Origin: Candidatus Nitrosotenuis uzonensis
Lineage (GTDB): Archaea; Thermoproteota; Nitrososphaeria; Nitrososphaerales; Nitrosopumilaceae
Length of the DNA stretch: 64,000 nucleotides
NCBI RefSeq assembly: GCF_000723185.1
Contig: NZ_CBTY010000008.1
Span: 358,677 to 422,676, forward strand
Direction: 5' to 3'
Both the position numbers and the translations under genes were made by a program. Numbering within the stretch: the stretch's first letter is position 1; each line of letters begins with the position of its first letter. This document shows, one piece after another, positions 33,950 to 47,016 of this stretch. Below the pieces are notes generated by a model. The model ran no database searches. It saw nothing but the letters and a program-made list of their open reading frames with translations, and was not told where the DNA came from.

Positions 33950-34738
33950 CTATTTCCCAAGAAACCCCAACGCCACGTCTGCAAAGGCCGACGGGTTTTC
34001 CACATATGGGGTGTGCCCGCAGTTCTCCATTTGGTAAAACCTACAGTCCCTTATCTGTTTGACAAACTGTTCTGCGTATGTGACAGGTATGACAGGGTCA
34101 AGCTGGCCCCAGATCACCAGCGTCGGTGTGCGTATTATCTGCAGGTAGGCAGTAATCTCTGGTGCATTTTTTATTCCAAGAAGTGTAGACATGAAAGCGT
34201 ATTTTGCATTTGGCATCTTCATTCTCTGGACAAAGCTCTCAATTATCTTCGGGTTGATCTTCTTGTTGCTTCCAGTCATCATTGAAAATGCATTCTGTGC
34301 GCTTGTCTCATCCGGGTATAGTGCTGCCATTATGTATGCATCAAGAGCAGGCGTTGATTGCCTCATTGCTCCAGCAGGAGAGACAAGTATGAGCTTGTCA
34401 ACCAGTCCAGGATTGTTTGCAGCAAAATCGATTGCAATATGGCCACCAAGTGAGGATCCGATAAGAGAGGCCTTTTTGATCCCAAGGGAGTTAAAGAACG
34501 ATTTGAGGAAATTGGAGAAAAACTCAAGGGTATAGTCAGCATACGGCTTGTCACTAAGCCCAAATCCTATAAGGTCTGGCACAATTACAGTATAGTATTT
34601 GGCAAAACGCGGTAAAACGAGCTCCCACCTTTCCGCAGAGGCACCAAGTCCGTGGATTAATATCAGTGTCTTATTTGATGAACCGTCCTTGAGGTATCTT
34701 ATCCTGTGTCCATCCACGTTGACAAATTCCTCTTGCAT
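33950..34738 (-). CDS. Alpha/beta hydrolase, possible PHA depolymerase
   Basis: 262 residues. HGLGASAERWE is the oxyanion strand, GSSLGG the nucleophile elbow (Ser near 109), Asp in GQLDPVIPV, and the late His in NCGHTPYVENP. It is a cytosolic enzyme with no signal peptide. Its position in the PHA cluster, 31 bp upstream of the phasin-like gene on the same strand, suggests it may degrade PHA or hydrolyse 3-hydroxyacyl esters, though the fold serves many substrates. ATG 34738 was chosen over TTG 34765; the choice is uncertain. Confidence 0.8.
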   Translation of the reverse strand: MQEEFVNVDGHRIRYLKDGSSNKTLILIHGLGASAERWELVLPRFAKYYTVIVPDLIGFGLSDKPYADYTLEFFSNFLKSFFNSLGIKKASLIGSSLGGHIAIDFAANNPGLVDKLILVSPAGAMRQSTPALDAYIMAALYPDETSAQNAFSMMTGSNKKINPKIIESFVQRMKMPNAKYAFMSTLLGIKNAPEITAYLQIIRTPTLVIWGQLDPVIPVTYAEQFVKQIRDCRFYQMENCGHTPYVENPSAFADVALGFLGK

Positions 34739-34830
34739 TGGGTTACAGTCGGTTTGATATTGCAATAGATAAGTTTTAGCCTATTGCTTGATCGCTTTGA
34801 ATGAATTAATTTGTAAAGTTGGACCTATAC

Positions 34831-36351
34831 CTATGGCACTATTATGCCGCTTCGCACAAGATACGATATTCCGTTGATAAAATCACCGTCAGTTATAGAG
34901 CCTTTGGCCCACCAGCACGAGCTTTGTCTGATCCAGTCAGGCACTTCGCTTCTGGAAGATTCCTTTGTGACTTCAACTCTGATTACTCCTTCAGATATCA
35001 TGTATCCTACACCTTTGAGAAAGTCATCATCAGTTATTGCCTTCTGGCACCACCAGTTAGCGTTATTCTTTACCCATGATGGAATTGAAGTTGTCGGAAG
35101 TGAATCATATAGCATTATCGGAATCTCTGCTCTTGCAAATCCGTTTCCTCCAATGTTCTCAAAGCTTAGCACTACAATATCAGATGCATCGTGTGGAATC
35201 GTCAACGATATTTCACTCCATTTTGAGACATCACTCTTTCCTTTTGTATTGTATATTGCCTGGCCGTTTGACTTTATGACAAATTCATAGTCTGCAGATA
35301 TTGTCTTTCCTTGCAAGAATACGTCATAGATTTTGAATAGGAATGTAGCCCCACCACCCCGTAAAAGACGGTCAGGCTTTGTGGTCAGCTCTATTCTGTA
35401 CTGGACATTGTCAGTTACATCGGCAAGCAGCGTACTTGCAGATTTTGCAGAAAGCACGAAATCCATTTTGTTTGTAATTTGTGTCTTTTGCAGGTTCAGA
35501 AGATCTGATTGGTAAAGAAGTATGTGTATTATCCTCTCATCATTTCTGTAATCGTCTATTGTTAGTGCTTTTTCTGAGAGCGGCACGCCGTTGACGACTA
35601 TCTCGTATTTGGATACTTGGAATGGCGTGAGTGTTTTTGGCACAAAGACTTCCTCGTGCACATGCGTTGTCTGATTAATGTTATCAATAGTCCACTCAAA
35701 GGGCATGCTAAATGACACTTGCTTGCTAGCAGCATCATATCTTAGGTCATAGATAAGATCATAATATGAGACCACTTTGATTCTCTGGCCAGCCAGATCG
35801 TTTAGTTCATAGACAGCAGATTCTGGAAACGAGAGCCCAGATTCAAATCGCACTGGCTTGACATTCTTACCATCATATCTTTCCGCAGACAATACATCCA
35901 AGGTGAATTTATACAGGCCATTGCTTGCAAATACACTCCCACGTGCCTCTATACGCGATTTTTCCTTGCCTGTGATGAATCCAAAAATATCAAATTCTTT
36001 TTTCTTGCTTACCAGTATTTGCTCAGAGCTGTCAGGCATTAGCGAGATCACAAGCACTCCATCAGATGTAGCATACTCGCCTTCAAACAGGACGTGTCCA
36101 TCCTTTAGCGTTTTTAAATGATACACTGCATCACGAACTGTTAGACCGGTGGAAGTATCAAACATTGAAAATGTTATCTGCTTGCTGTTTGTAGAATTCT
36201 CAACTATAGAGCTTACCTCCATTGCTACCTTTCTGTCTCCGAGCATTTGTGGCGGGAGCGTCTCATATCCTATGCCGTGCCCGTATGCCGTGGACACTGC
36301 CAATAGTACTACGGGTACGGTCAATGCGCATATCAGACACACTATGTTCAT
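34831..36351 (-). CDS. Secreted protein with two C-terminal WW-type repeats
   Basis: 506 residues. The signal peptide ends ...VSTAYG; cleavage would leave HGIGYETLPP, a motif seen repeatedly at the start of thaumarchaeal secreted proteins and placing a His first. A large beta-rich body follows. Residues ~425-460 and ~465-506 are two tandem repeats of the pattern [IV]PxW[VI]...NWWCQKAITDDDFLKGVGY...GVI, the short thaumarchaeal surface repeat. It has no TM anchor. Binding to other surface proteins through the repeats is inferred; the function is not known. Confidence 0.78.
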   Translation of the reverse strand: MNIVCLICALTVPVVLLAVSTAYGHGIGYETLPPQMLGDRKVAMEVSSIVENSTNSKQITFSMFDTSTGLTVRDAVYHLKTLKDGHVLFEGEYATSDGVLVISLMPDSSEQILVSKKKEFDIFGFITGKEKSRIEARGSVFASNGLYKFTLDVLSAERYDGKNVKPVRFESGLSFPESAVYELNDLAGQRIKVVSYYDLIYDLRYDAASKQVSFSMPFEWTIDNINQTTHVHEEVFVPKTLTPFQVSKYEIVVNGVPLSEKALTIDDYRNDERIIHILLYQSDLLNLQKTQITNKMDFVLSAKSASTLLADVTDNVQYRIELTTKPDRLLRGGGATFLFKIYDVFLQGKTISADYEFVIKSNGQAIYNTKGKSDVSKWSEISLTIPHDASDIVVLSFENIGGNGFARAEIPIMLYDSLPTTSIPSWVKNNANWWCQKAITDDDFLKGVGYMISEGVIRVEVTKESSRSEVPDWIRQSSCWWAKGSITDGDFINGISYLVRSGIIVP

Positions 36352-36394
36352 TACATTTCAGCGTTGCAAGTATAATAAATAAAAAAGATAAGCA

Positions 36395-36976
36395 TTATCC
36401 CAATGCTCTTGAGTGTTTGTGTGTGTGAGGTCTCTCCCCTGGGAACTTGCGACGCATGTGCGCAGACGGTCGTCCATACAAGAGTTCCAAAAACCACGCC
36501 TCGTGTTCTATCTCTTCTTTGAGTATGTCTTTTGCGACATCATACGTTGCAGGATCCTTGTTGTATGTCATCTGGCATATCTTGTTCCAGTTCACTATTG
36601 CCCCCTGTTCTGCTTTTAGGCATTTTTCCATTATTGCCCGAATGTCAGTTTTGTTTGGAGGCAGCTGCAGAAATTCGCAGCCTGACATCTTGACAAACTC
36701 CATTGCGTCATTTGGCAGGCTTCCTCCAAGCTCATAAATCCTTGAGAGGCAGGACTCAAAATGGCTCAAGTCTTCAAGTCTTGCGTCTTCGATTACGCCC
36801 TTTATCCCCTCGCCTTCTATTCCAGTACAGTGCATTCGCAGATTTGTGAAGTAATAGTAGGCTGTAAATTCGACTGAGGCGTTGTAGACCAGAAGCTTGA
36901 CTAGCTCGTCCACGTCCACGCCGTTCTGCTTGAGGACGTTTACTCCGACCACGTTAGGTTCAGATTGCTTACTCAT
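36395..36976 (-). CDS. Ferritin-like (Dps-like) iron protein
   Basis: 193 residues, four-helix bundle. The metal ligands are in VEFTAYYYFTNLRMH (E, H), LEDLSHFE, EQGAIVNW and EEIEHEAWFLE (ExxHE), giving a bacterioferritin-type diiron centre within one subunit. There are Cys pairs in the middle (SGCEFLQLP and EKCLK), as in Dps-like (DPSL) thioferritins. It should oxidise and store Fe(II) while consuming peroxide. The ATG at 36976 lies 26 nt from an A/T-rich box; the ATG at 36991 is too close to it. It ends with a His-rich tail (HTHKHS). Confidence 0.82.
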   Translation of the reverse strand: MSKQSEPNVVGVNVLKQNGVDVDELVKLLVYNASVEFTAYYYFTNLRMHCTGIEGEGIKGVIEDARLEDLSHFESCLSRIYELGGSLPNDAMEFVKMSGCEFLQLPPNKTDIRAIMEKCLKAEQGAIVNWNKICQMTYNKDPATYDVAKDILKEEIEHEAWFLELLYGRPSAHMRRKFPGERPHTHKHSRALG

Positions 36977-37045
36977 ACGGTACGGTGTCAAACTGAAAAT
37001 AAAAATTAACTGCTTTTTATCACTGCAAGATGTAGACTAATACGG

Positions 37046-38020
37046 TTAGTAGTGGAATACGGTGTCTCCTATGGTCTTCTTCCAGTCGGCTCTTATTCCA
37101 GGCTTGCCCTTGAGTTTTTCAACATAGTTGAATGCTGAAAGTCCTGCAGCAGCGCCGTCTCCGCATGCAGCTACAATCTGCTTGTATGGAATATTAGTTG
37201 CGTCACCTGCTGCAAATATTGCTGGGTGTGAAGTCTTGCCTCCATCGCCAATCTCGATTTCCCCTTTTGTATTAATCGTTACAAGATGTTTGACAAAATC
37301 CAAGTTTATCTTCGAGCCCATCTCAATGAACAACCCATCTACCGTGATTGTTTTTTCAGTACCCGAATTGTCAAGTAATGTGATTTGTTGAAGTGTGTTA
37401 TTGCCGCTTATTGATTTTATTGATGTATTTGGGACAAGTTCCACGTTTTCTTTTTTCTTTATTGCCTCTATCATATCCTTGTCTCCTCCCAATCCGCCTC
37501 CTTTGTAGATAAGATACACTTTAGAGGCCATACGAGACAGCAGTATTCCAGATTCAAGCAGATACCCTCCCACTCCCACAGTTGCAGTAGTCCTTCCCTG
37601 ATAGAAGGGTGCATCGCATTTTGTGCAATAATGCACGCCTTTGTTTGCAAATTGATTTTCGTTTGAGAGACCAAGGTTGTTTGGGACTTTTCCTGGGGCG
37701 AGCACAACTGCTTTTGTCATATACTCGGTTCGCGTGGTTTTTACTTTCAGGCCGGTTTCGGCTTCATCAATTCTTTCAACAGTATCAAACGTCATCTCGC
37801 CTCCAAAAACAAGATACTGATTCTCAAGTGTTTTTGCAAGTAATGGGCCGCTTGACATCATCGTCCCAGGATAGTTTTCAAGCTTTGGTATCAAGTTTAG
37901 CTGGCCTCCAAGATCCTTTGATATTACAAGGCACGATACTTTTTGCCTTGCAACATAGATTCCGGCAGACAGACCAGCAGGTCCTGCCCCAACTACAATT
38001 ACTTCGTATTCTTGAACCAA
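37046..38020 (-). CDS. trxB: Thioredoxin reductase (FAD/NAD(P)H)
   Basis: 324 residues. GAGPAG near residue 11 binds FAD, CTKC near 133-136 is the redox-active disulfide, GVGGYLLESG is the NAD(P)H Rossmann motif, and GDATN near the C-terminus contacts FAD. It keeps thioredoxin-type proteins reduced. The TTG start directly follows the TAA of the AsnC-like gene upstream, so the two form one operon. The second dinucleotide motif is GVGGYLLE, missing the usual GGG, so NADPH versus NADH preference is unclear. Confidence 0.93.
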   Translation of the reverse strand: MVQEYEVIVVGAGPAGLSAGIYVARQKVSCLVISKDLGGQLNLIPKLENYPGTMMSSGPLLAKTLENQYLVFGGEMTFDTVERIDEAETGLKVKTTRTEYMTKAVVLAPGKVPNNLGLSNENQFANKGVHYCTKCDAPFYQGRTTATVGVGGYLLESGILLSRMASKVYLIYKGGGLGGDKDMIEAIKKKENVELVPNTSIKSISGNNTLQQITLLDNSGTEKTITVDGLFIEMGSKINLDFVKHLVTINTKGEIEIGDGGKTSHPAIFAAGDATNIPYKQIVAACGDGAAAGLSAFNYVEKLKGKPGIRADWKKTIGDTVFHY

Positions 38021-38251
38021 TTAAGTCACTGAAATTAACGATGTAAGATTGTTGATTCCGTCAATATTGTGCAGGTGAACGTCAATCGTGTTTTTAATAT
38101 CTTGCATGTTTTCTGATTCCAAAACTATGAGAATATCATAGATGCCATACACTGTCTTTACAGTCTTTACGGCAGGTGCTTTTTTGGCTTGCTCGATTAT
38201 GTTTTTCTGCTGCTTATAATCGACATTTAACAATACATATGCTTCATTCAT
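38021..38251 (-). CDS. Stand-alone Lrp/AsnC ligand-binding domain
   Basis: 76 residues, a single RAM/AsnC_trans_reg fold: MNEAYVLLNVDYKQQ...VKTVYGIYDILIVLESENM...GINNLTSLI. It lacks the N-terminal DNA-binding helix-turn-helix and so probably acts as an oligomeric small-molecule sensor or modifier of full-length Lrp proteins. TTTTTAAATTG is 26 nt from the ATG. The stop codon touches the start of trxB, so the two are translated together. Confidence 0.82.
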   Translation of the reverse strand: MNEAYVLLNVDYKQQKNIIEQAKKAPAVKTVKTVYGIYDILIVLESENMQDIKNTIDVHLHNIDGINNLTSLISVT

Positions 38252-38337
38252 ATCATAACATCATACTATCAATTTAAAAAGTTTCATGATATCATAGAGT
38301 AGAACGGGTTTAATTACAGGAAATTCGATCCTAGTTA

Positions 38338-38853
38338 TTGAAGGTTGCAATAGTAATTTTGATTCTTGCTCTCGTTGCAGTACAAGTACAGTCATCTGCA
38401 ATAACGGACTATCTAAGCGAGAATGACATCCAGTATTGCCAGGAAAGCTACCAGCATTATCTTGCTCTTGGTGAATACGAGTTTGTGGAACGAGAACGCA
38501 GGACGATGGAATCAAGGGTCTGCGTCCACCTATACGGGGATCCAGTATGGGATTACACTGGAAAGGACAGGATGCAAAAACTGCTAGAGCGTGGAAACTA
38601 TTACGTAAATATCGAGATTGAAAAAAGCAAGATTGCCGCCAGGACAGGGACAATTGAGCGCACCAGTCAACCGCCAACGGATCTACAAAAATCAGAAGCC
38701 AAGATACTAGAACAAGAAAAAACAATACGTGAGCTTGAAAAAAAGATCGAACAAAAAGATCAGATCATACTAGAGCAGGTAAGAGTAATCATGCAGCTAG
38801 TCGAGAAGACGATGGCAACATGGTATGGAATTATCGGCAATATCCTAGTCTAG
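38338..38853 (+). CDS. Secreted coiled-coil protein
   Basis: 171 residues from a TTG start. Residues 1-20 form a signal peptide (IVILILALVAVQVQSSA). The body has two Cys (YCQES, RVCVHL) that could form a disulfide, and residues ~115-158 are a strong coiled coil (KILEQEKTIRELEKKIEQKD). The C-terminus is moderately hydrophobic (ATWYGIIGNILV). No family recognised. It is convergent with the DUF6659-like gene, sharing CTAG. Confidence 0.65.
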   Translation: MKVAIVILILALVAVQVQSSAITDYLSENDIQYCQESYQHYLALGEYEFVERERRTMESRVCVHLYGDPVWDYTGKDRMQKLLERGNYYVNIEIEKSKIAARTGTIERTSQPPTDLQKSEAKILEQEKTIRELEKKIEQKDQIILEQVRVIMQLVEKTMATWYGIIGNILV

Positions 38854-39233
38854 GAAACAGAACTAAACGCAGAGACGACCTTTGTTGCAAGGCTCTCAAT
38901 ATCTACTGTCGGCTCTGCTGAAATCAAGAGTATGAATTTACTTACAGGAAACGGGAAGCTAATCAGGACTATCTTGTCTCGTCGGGCTGCAAGATAGTTA
39001 ATCGGTCCAAGAGTCTTGTCAAATTCTTTTCTTAGTGAAATCATTGATGCAAACTCCATAAATGAGTTCAGCCTGCTTTCATCCTCCTCGAGTGGGCGTA
39101 TGTCTTTTTTGAATCCGCCTGAGACTAGCTTGCCGTCTTCGTTTATGATTCCGGCAAATCGTATCTCGTCTTGTTCTAGCAAGAGACTGCATTTTTCTTC
39201 AAAGAATTGTTTTTGTAGCGTTCCAGACAACAA
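38850..39233 (-). CDS. DUF6659-like small protein, paralogue 2
   Basis: 127 residues, homologous to the protein at 31467-31826. Shared blocks: RFAGIINEDGKLVSGG, EFDKTLGPINY, RRDKIVLISFP, ILLISAE. It has an extra N-terminal helix (LQKQFFEEKCSLLLEQDE). Having two copies within 8 kb indicates a duplicated family with divergent partners; the fold looks roadblock/profilin-like. The gene is the last before the rRNA operon, on the same strand as the rRNA. Confidence 0.68.
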   Translation of the reverse strand: MLSGTLQKQFFEEKCSLLLEQDEIRFAGIINEDGKLVSGGFKKDIRPLEEDESRLNSFMEFASMISLRKEFDKTLGPINYLAARRDKIVLISFPFPVSKFILLISAEPTVDIESLATKVVSAFSSVS

Positions 39234-39402
39234 ATATTGTTATCTGTAACTCGCATAAATAACTTGAGATCCTCTAGAATTTCTTAAAACACATATTAAA
39301 ACCGTAATGAATACAGTTAAAAAATTAATCAGATGCAAGTCGTGTAATCCCAGCTACCGCTAGGGGTTGATTTTAAATTAAAAAATCATCGCGCATAGTC
39401 TC
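39234..39402 (-). other. Gap downstream of the 23S rRNA
   Basis: 169 bp without a gene. On the transcribed strand it holds the 3' arm of the 23S processing stem (39385-39400) and T-rich stretches (TTTTTTAATTTAAAA and TTAATTTTTTAAC), which probably end the rRNA transcript, with a CCCCTAGC/GCTGGG hairpin between them. It also contains the upstream region of the DUF6659-like gene. No 5S rRNA or tRNA is seen. Confidence 0.5.
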
Positions 39403-42713
<3,311 letters not shown>

Positions 42714-42714
42714 C

Positions 42715-42730
42715 GACTATGCACGATGAT
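42715..42730 (-). other. 23S processing stem, 5' arm
   Basis: Plus-strand GACTATGCACGATGAT is complementary to the segment at 39385-39400 apart from one G-U pair. The two arms flank the 23S gene and would form the precursor helix cut by the archaeal splicing endonuclease at a bulge-helix-bulge. Confidence 0.7.
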
Positions 42731-42848
42731 CATTGTGTGTTCCCGGGTAGGAACCCACTACATCCTTCATACATCACTTTCGTGATGCATTGCATTTGAT
42801 GATTTTTTGTGAAGATTAGTGCATCCATCACACATTGTCTATTTGTCT
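42731..42848 (-). other. 16S-23S spacer
   Basis: About 118 bp without any tRNA gene. It contains the 3' arm of the 16S processing stem (42808-42823), complementary over 16 bp to 44358-44373, and small local hairpins (GATGCATTGCATTTGATG and CGGGTAGGAACCC regions). Confidence 0.7.
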
Positions 42849-44320
<1,472 letters not shown>

Positions 44321-44595
44321 CCTTGGTTTATCAAATTTAATTTGGAATTGGACGGAATGCACTAATCTTCACATGTTCAGATTAGATCAGTTGATCAAAT
44401 CCTCATTTTGTATGCGTAACTGGAGGCTCGTAAATCACAAACTGGTATGATACCATACTTCATTACAAGCGCCGCCAAAGCGTTACGTATGCAAAAGGAG
44501 AACCATTGAAATATCATATAAACCATTCAAAGTATTATACAAAAACAGGCGTGTTTTTCGATCAGAATTTATCCCACAATATAAAGTAGCAGACG
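44321..44595 (-). promoter_or_regulatory. rRNA promoter and leader; divergent promoter
   Basis: 275 bp between 16S and the aminotransferase gene. On the minus strand a GGTTTATATG box (44515-44524) would start rRNA transcription near 44493; TATAATAC (about 44532-44540) is an alternative. The leader contains the 5' arm of the 16S processing stem (TGCACTAATCTTCACA, 44358-44373), a TGGTAT-G-ATACCA palindrome (44443-44455) and a larger stem around GTTACG. On the plus strand ATTTATCC (44567-44574) is 26 nt from the TTG of the aminotransferase gene. Confidence 0.6.
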
Positions 44596-45900
44596 TTGGA
44601 AAACACCGAGCGCACCTACAGGCAAAAGACTCCAAAGTCTGCAAAGATTTTTGCGAGATCGCAAAAGCTTCACGTAAACGGCGTTCACCACAACATCAGG
44701 TTCTTTGAGCCCTACCCGTTTGTGACAAGGGCTGCATCAGGCAAGTTCCTAATAGACGTAGACTCGAACAAATATGTAGACTATTGGATGGGGCATTGGA
44801 GTCTGATTTTGGGCCATGCTGCAGCCGGTGTCTATGAAAGCGTGCGCGAGCAGCTAAAACAAGGATGGATGTATGGAACTGTGAACGAACAGACAATGGA
44901 GCTATCAGAGAAGATTGCAAGTGCAGTGCCTGTCGCAGAAAAAATACGATACGTCACAAGTGGTACTGAGGCAACAATGTATGCCGTGCGACTTGCCCGC
45001 GCAGTTACTGGCAGGAAGATTGTCGCAAAAATAGATGGTGGGTGGCACGGGTACACAAGCGACCTGCTCAAGACAGTCAACTGGCCGTTTTCCAAGTCAG
45101 AGAGCAGAGGACTTACAGATGAAAGGCACATAATCTCCCTTCCCTACAACGATGTTGAAGGTTCCATTGAGATTTTGAAAAAAGCAAGAAAAGATCTTGC
45201 CGCAGTAATAATAGAGCCGATGCTTGGGGGCGGCGGGTGCATACCTGCCAGAAAGGATTACCTAAAGGCAGTGCAGGAGTATGCAAAAGATAACGGCGCC
45301 ATTTTTGTGCTAGATGAGATAGTCACTGGATTCAGATTCAGGCATGGTTGCATGTACGCTACCATGGGACTTGATCCTGACATTGTGACACTTGGAAAAA
45401 TTGTCGGTGGTGGATTTCCAATAGGAGTAATTTGCGCAAAAGATGAGATATTCAAGTATGCCGATACAAAGAAATTCCCTAAAGAGGGGCGCGCATACAT
45501 AGGAGGCGGCACATTTTCTGCAAATCCGATGTCAATGACTGCAGGAAGTAGAACACTAGAGATTCTAAAAAGAAAAAAATCAATCTATTCCAAGCTAGAG
45601 TCACTTGGCAGAAAAACTCGTAATGCGTTGACAAAGGTGTTTGATGGCAAGGTGGTAGTAACTGGGACGGGTTCTCTGTTCATGACGCATTTTGTTGCCG
45701 ACGGAACTGCGCAAGTTCAGAGTGCTGCTGATGCGGCAAGATGCGATACGCATCTTTTGCAGCAATTTCACTTTGAGATGATTGCAAAGGACGGCATATT
45801 CTTTTTGCCTGGAAAACTCGGCGCGTTCTCCGACGCTCATACAGATGATGACGTAAAGTCCCTCACAGCATCAGCTGAGAAATTCAGGCAATCACTATAA
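44596..45900 (+). CDS. Class III aminotransferase (GSA aminomutase-like)
   Basis: 434 residues, PLP fold-type [15 protein letters not shown] binds the cofactor phosphate, LDEIVTGFR holds the pyridine-N Asp, and [12 protein letters not shown] carries the Schiff-base Lys near residue 270. It resembles HemL but has differences in the substrate loop, and the neighbours (cupin, DNA-binding protein) are not haem genes, so it may be an aminotransferase or aminomutase of other specificity. A GSAT-like gene next to 16S rRNA was noted in the earliest marine archaeal fosmids, so the synteny is old. The start is TTG. Confidence 0.85.
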   Translation: MENTERTYRQKTPKSAKIFARSQKLHVNGVHHNIRFFEPYPFVTRAASGKFLIDVDSNKYVDYWMGHWSLILGHAAAGVYESVREQLKQGWMYGTVNEQTMELSEKIASAVPVAEKIRYVTSGTEATMYAVRLARAVTGRKIVAKIDGGWHGYTSDLLKTVNWPFSKSESRGLTDERHIISLPYNDVEGSIEILKKARKDLAAVIIEPMLGGGGCIPARKDYLKAVQEYAKDNGAIFVLDEIVTGFRFRHGCMYATMGLDPDIVTLGKIVGGGFPIGVICAKDEIFKYADTKKFPKEGRAYIGGGTFSANPMSMTAGSRTLEILKRKKSIYSKLESLGRKTRNALTKVFDGKVVVTGTGSLFMTHFVADGTAQVQSAADAARCDTHLLQQFHFEMIAKDGIFFLPGKLGAFSDAHTDDDVKSLTASAEKFRQSL

Positions 45901-45937
45901 CAGATACAGAGAAATTACTCGTGCGAAAAGTACATTC

Positions 45938-46297
45938 GTGTTAGTCGTGGACACATATGCTATTCCTGCAGCTTGTGGCGCAGAGGAAAGCACGATAAGA
46001 CAGATCTTCCATCCGCACACCTACAAGCTTGAGACAAGATACAGTATTGCGCATTGTACTCTCGGACCTGGCAAAAGCACAAAACCGCACATGCTCAAAT
46101 CCTCCGAGGTCTATTACATCATAAAGGGTTCAGGAACGATTTATGTCGATAAAGAAAGTGCTGATGTCGGACCTGGCAAGTCAGTTTACGTACCTCCAAA
46201 TTCAAGACAATCCATCAAGAACACATCGGATGTGCAGCTAGAGTTTCTGTGTATAGTGGATCCTGCATGGAGGAAAGAAGATGAGAGATTTGATTGA
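45938..46297 (+). CDS. Single-domain cupin
   Basis: 119 residues, one conserved beta barrel. GKSTKPHMLKSSEVYYIIKGSGTIYVD is the first metal-binding cupin motif (H near 49, E near 55), and GPGKSVYVPPNSRQSIKN the second; the final His is replaced by Gln/Asn. It may bind a metal or small ligand and act as an isomerase or sensor. It lies 37 bp behind the aminotransferase and overlaps the following gene by 17 bp, so it is part of a three-gene unit. The start is GTG. Confidence 0.82.
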   Translation: MLVVDTYAIPAACGAEESTIRQIFHPHTYKLETRYSIAHCTLGPGKSTKPHMLKSSEVYYIIKGSGTIYVDKESADVGPGKSVYVPPNSRQSIKNTSDVQLEFLCIVDPAWRKEDERFD

Positions 46298-46982
46298 TGT
46301 ATCTACCAACCAACTTAAATCGTCCAGATTACATCTCTATTCAAGGATGGAAGGCATAGACAGGCTGCTTGTAAACTCACTATCAGAATCCATACGAAGC
46401 GAGCTTACAGATGAGAAAGTTAGCAGGCTGGAAAAAAAGATAGCCGAGGATTTTGGACTTGGCTTTGACGAATTTGTCTACAAATTCGGCCATGTACGCA
46501 AGTCATTATTTGCATTTGAACTAGAATTAAAAAAAATTGAAGATAACATACTGCGTAACTTTGTTACGCTGGAAAAGCATGAAGATGAGACATGGCTTGT
46601 AGTAAAGAACGACCATTTGACGGAGGTCTTGCTAAAGACTTTGGCAGACGAGGATAAAAAACGCATTCTTGATGCGACGAGGGAAAAGGCAGAGTCCATA
46701 CCGCGCGTTCTTACACAGTGCGGCATACCAAACACTTCCGGATACAGAAAGATGAACCAGATGATTGATGAAGGGTTTGTAGTACCTGTAGGACTTGCAG
46801 AGACATTCGAAGGAAAAAGAGCAATACTGTACAAATCAGTAATACAGAAGATCCATATCAGCATAGACAAAAATGACATAGTTACCAAGATTCTTGTTCC
46901 AGAAGAGATCATAACATCAAGCCCGCTGGTGCAGTTGATGACAGAGATGACATGTGGTGCAAAAAAGAGGCTTGCAAACTAG
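46281..46982 (+). CDS. DNA-binding regulator with C-terminal winged helix
   Basis: 233 residues. The N-terminal half is helical, with a possible coiled coil (SRLEKKIAEDFGLGFDEFVYKFG...). Residues ~110-190 form a winged helix (TLADEDKKRILDATREKAESIPRVLTQCGIPNTSGYRKMNQMIDEGFVV). The C-terminal ~40 residues look like an extra beta unit. The ATG lies within the cupin gene, with GGAGG 7 nt upstream, so translation is coupled. The target is unknown; the context suggests control of the aminotransferase-cupin unit. Confidence 0.78.
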   Translation: MRDLIDVSTNQLKSSRLHLYSRMEGIDRLLVNSLSESIRSELTDEKVSRLEKKIAEDFGLGFDEFVYKFGHVRKSLFAFELELKKIEDNILRNFVTLEKHEDETWLVVKNDHLTEVLLKTLADEDKKRILDATREKAESIPRVLTQCGIPNTSGYRKMNQMIDEGFVVPVGLAETFEGKRAILYKSVIQKIHISIDKNDIVTKILVPEEIITSSPLVQLMTEMTCGAKKRLAN

Positions 46983-47016
46983 CATGTTTTTAACATAGGG
47001 CGCACATCTAGTATTA

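Noticed and set aside
39234-39402. 5S rRNA or tRNA downstream of 23S
   Set aside because: No cloverleaf or 5S signature is present; in these archaea 5S is unlinked.
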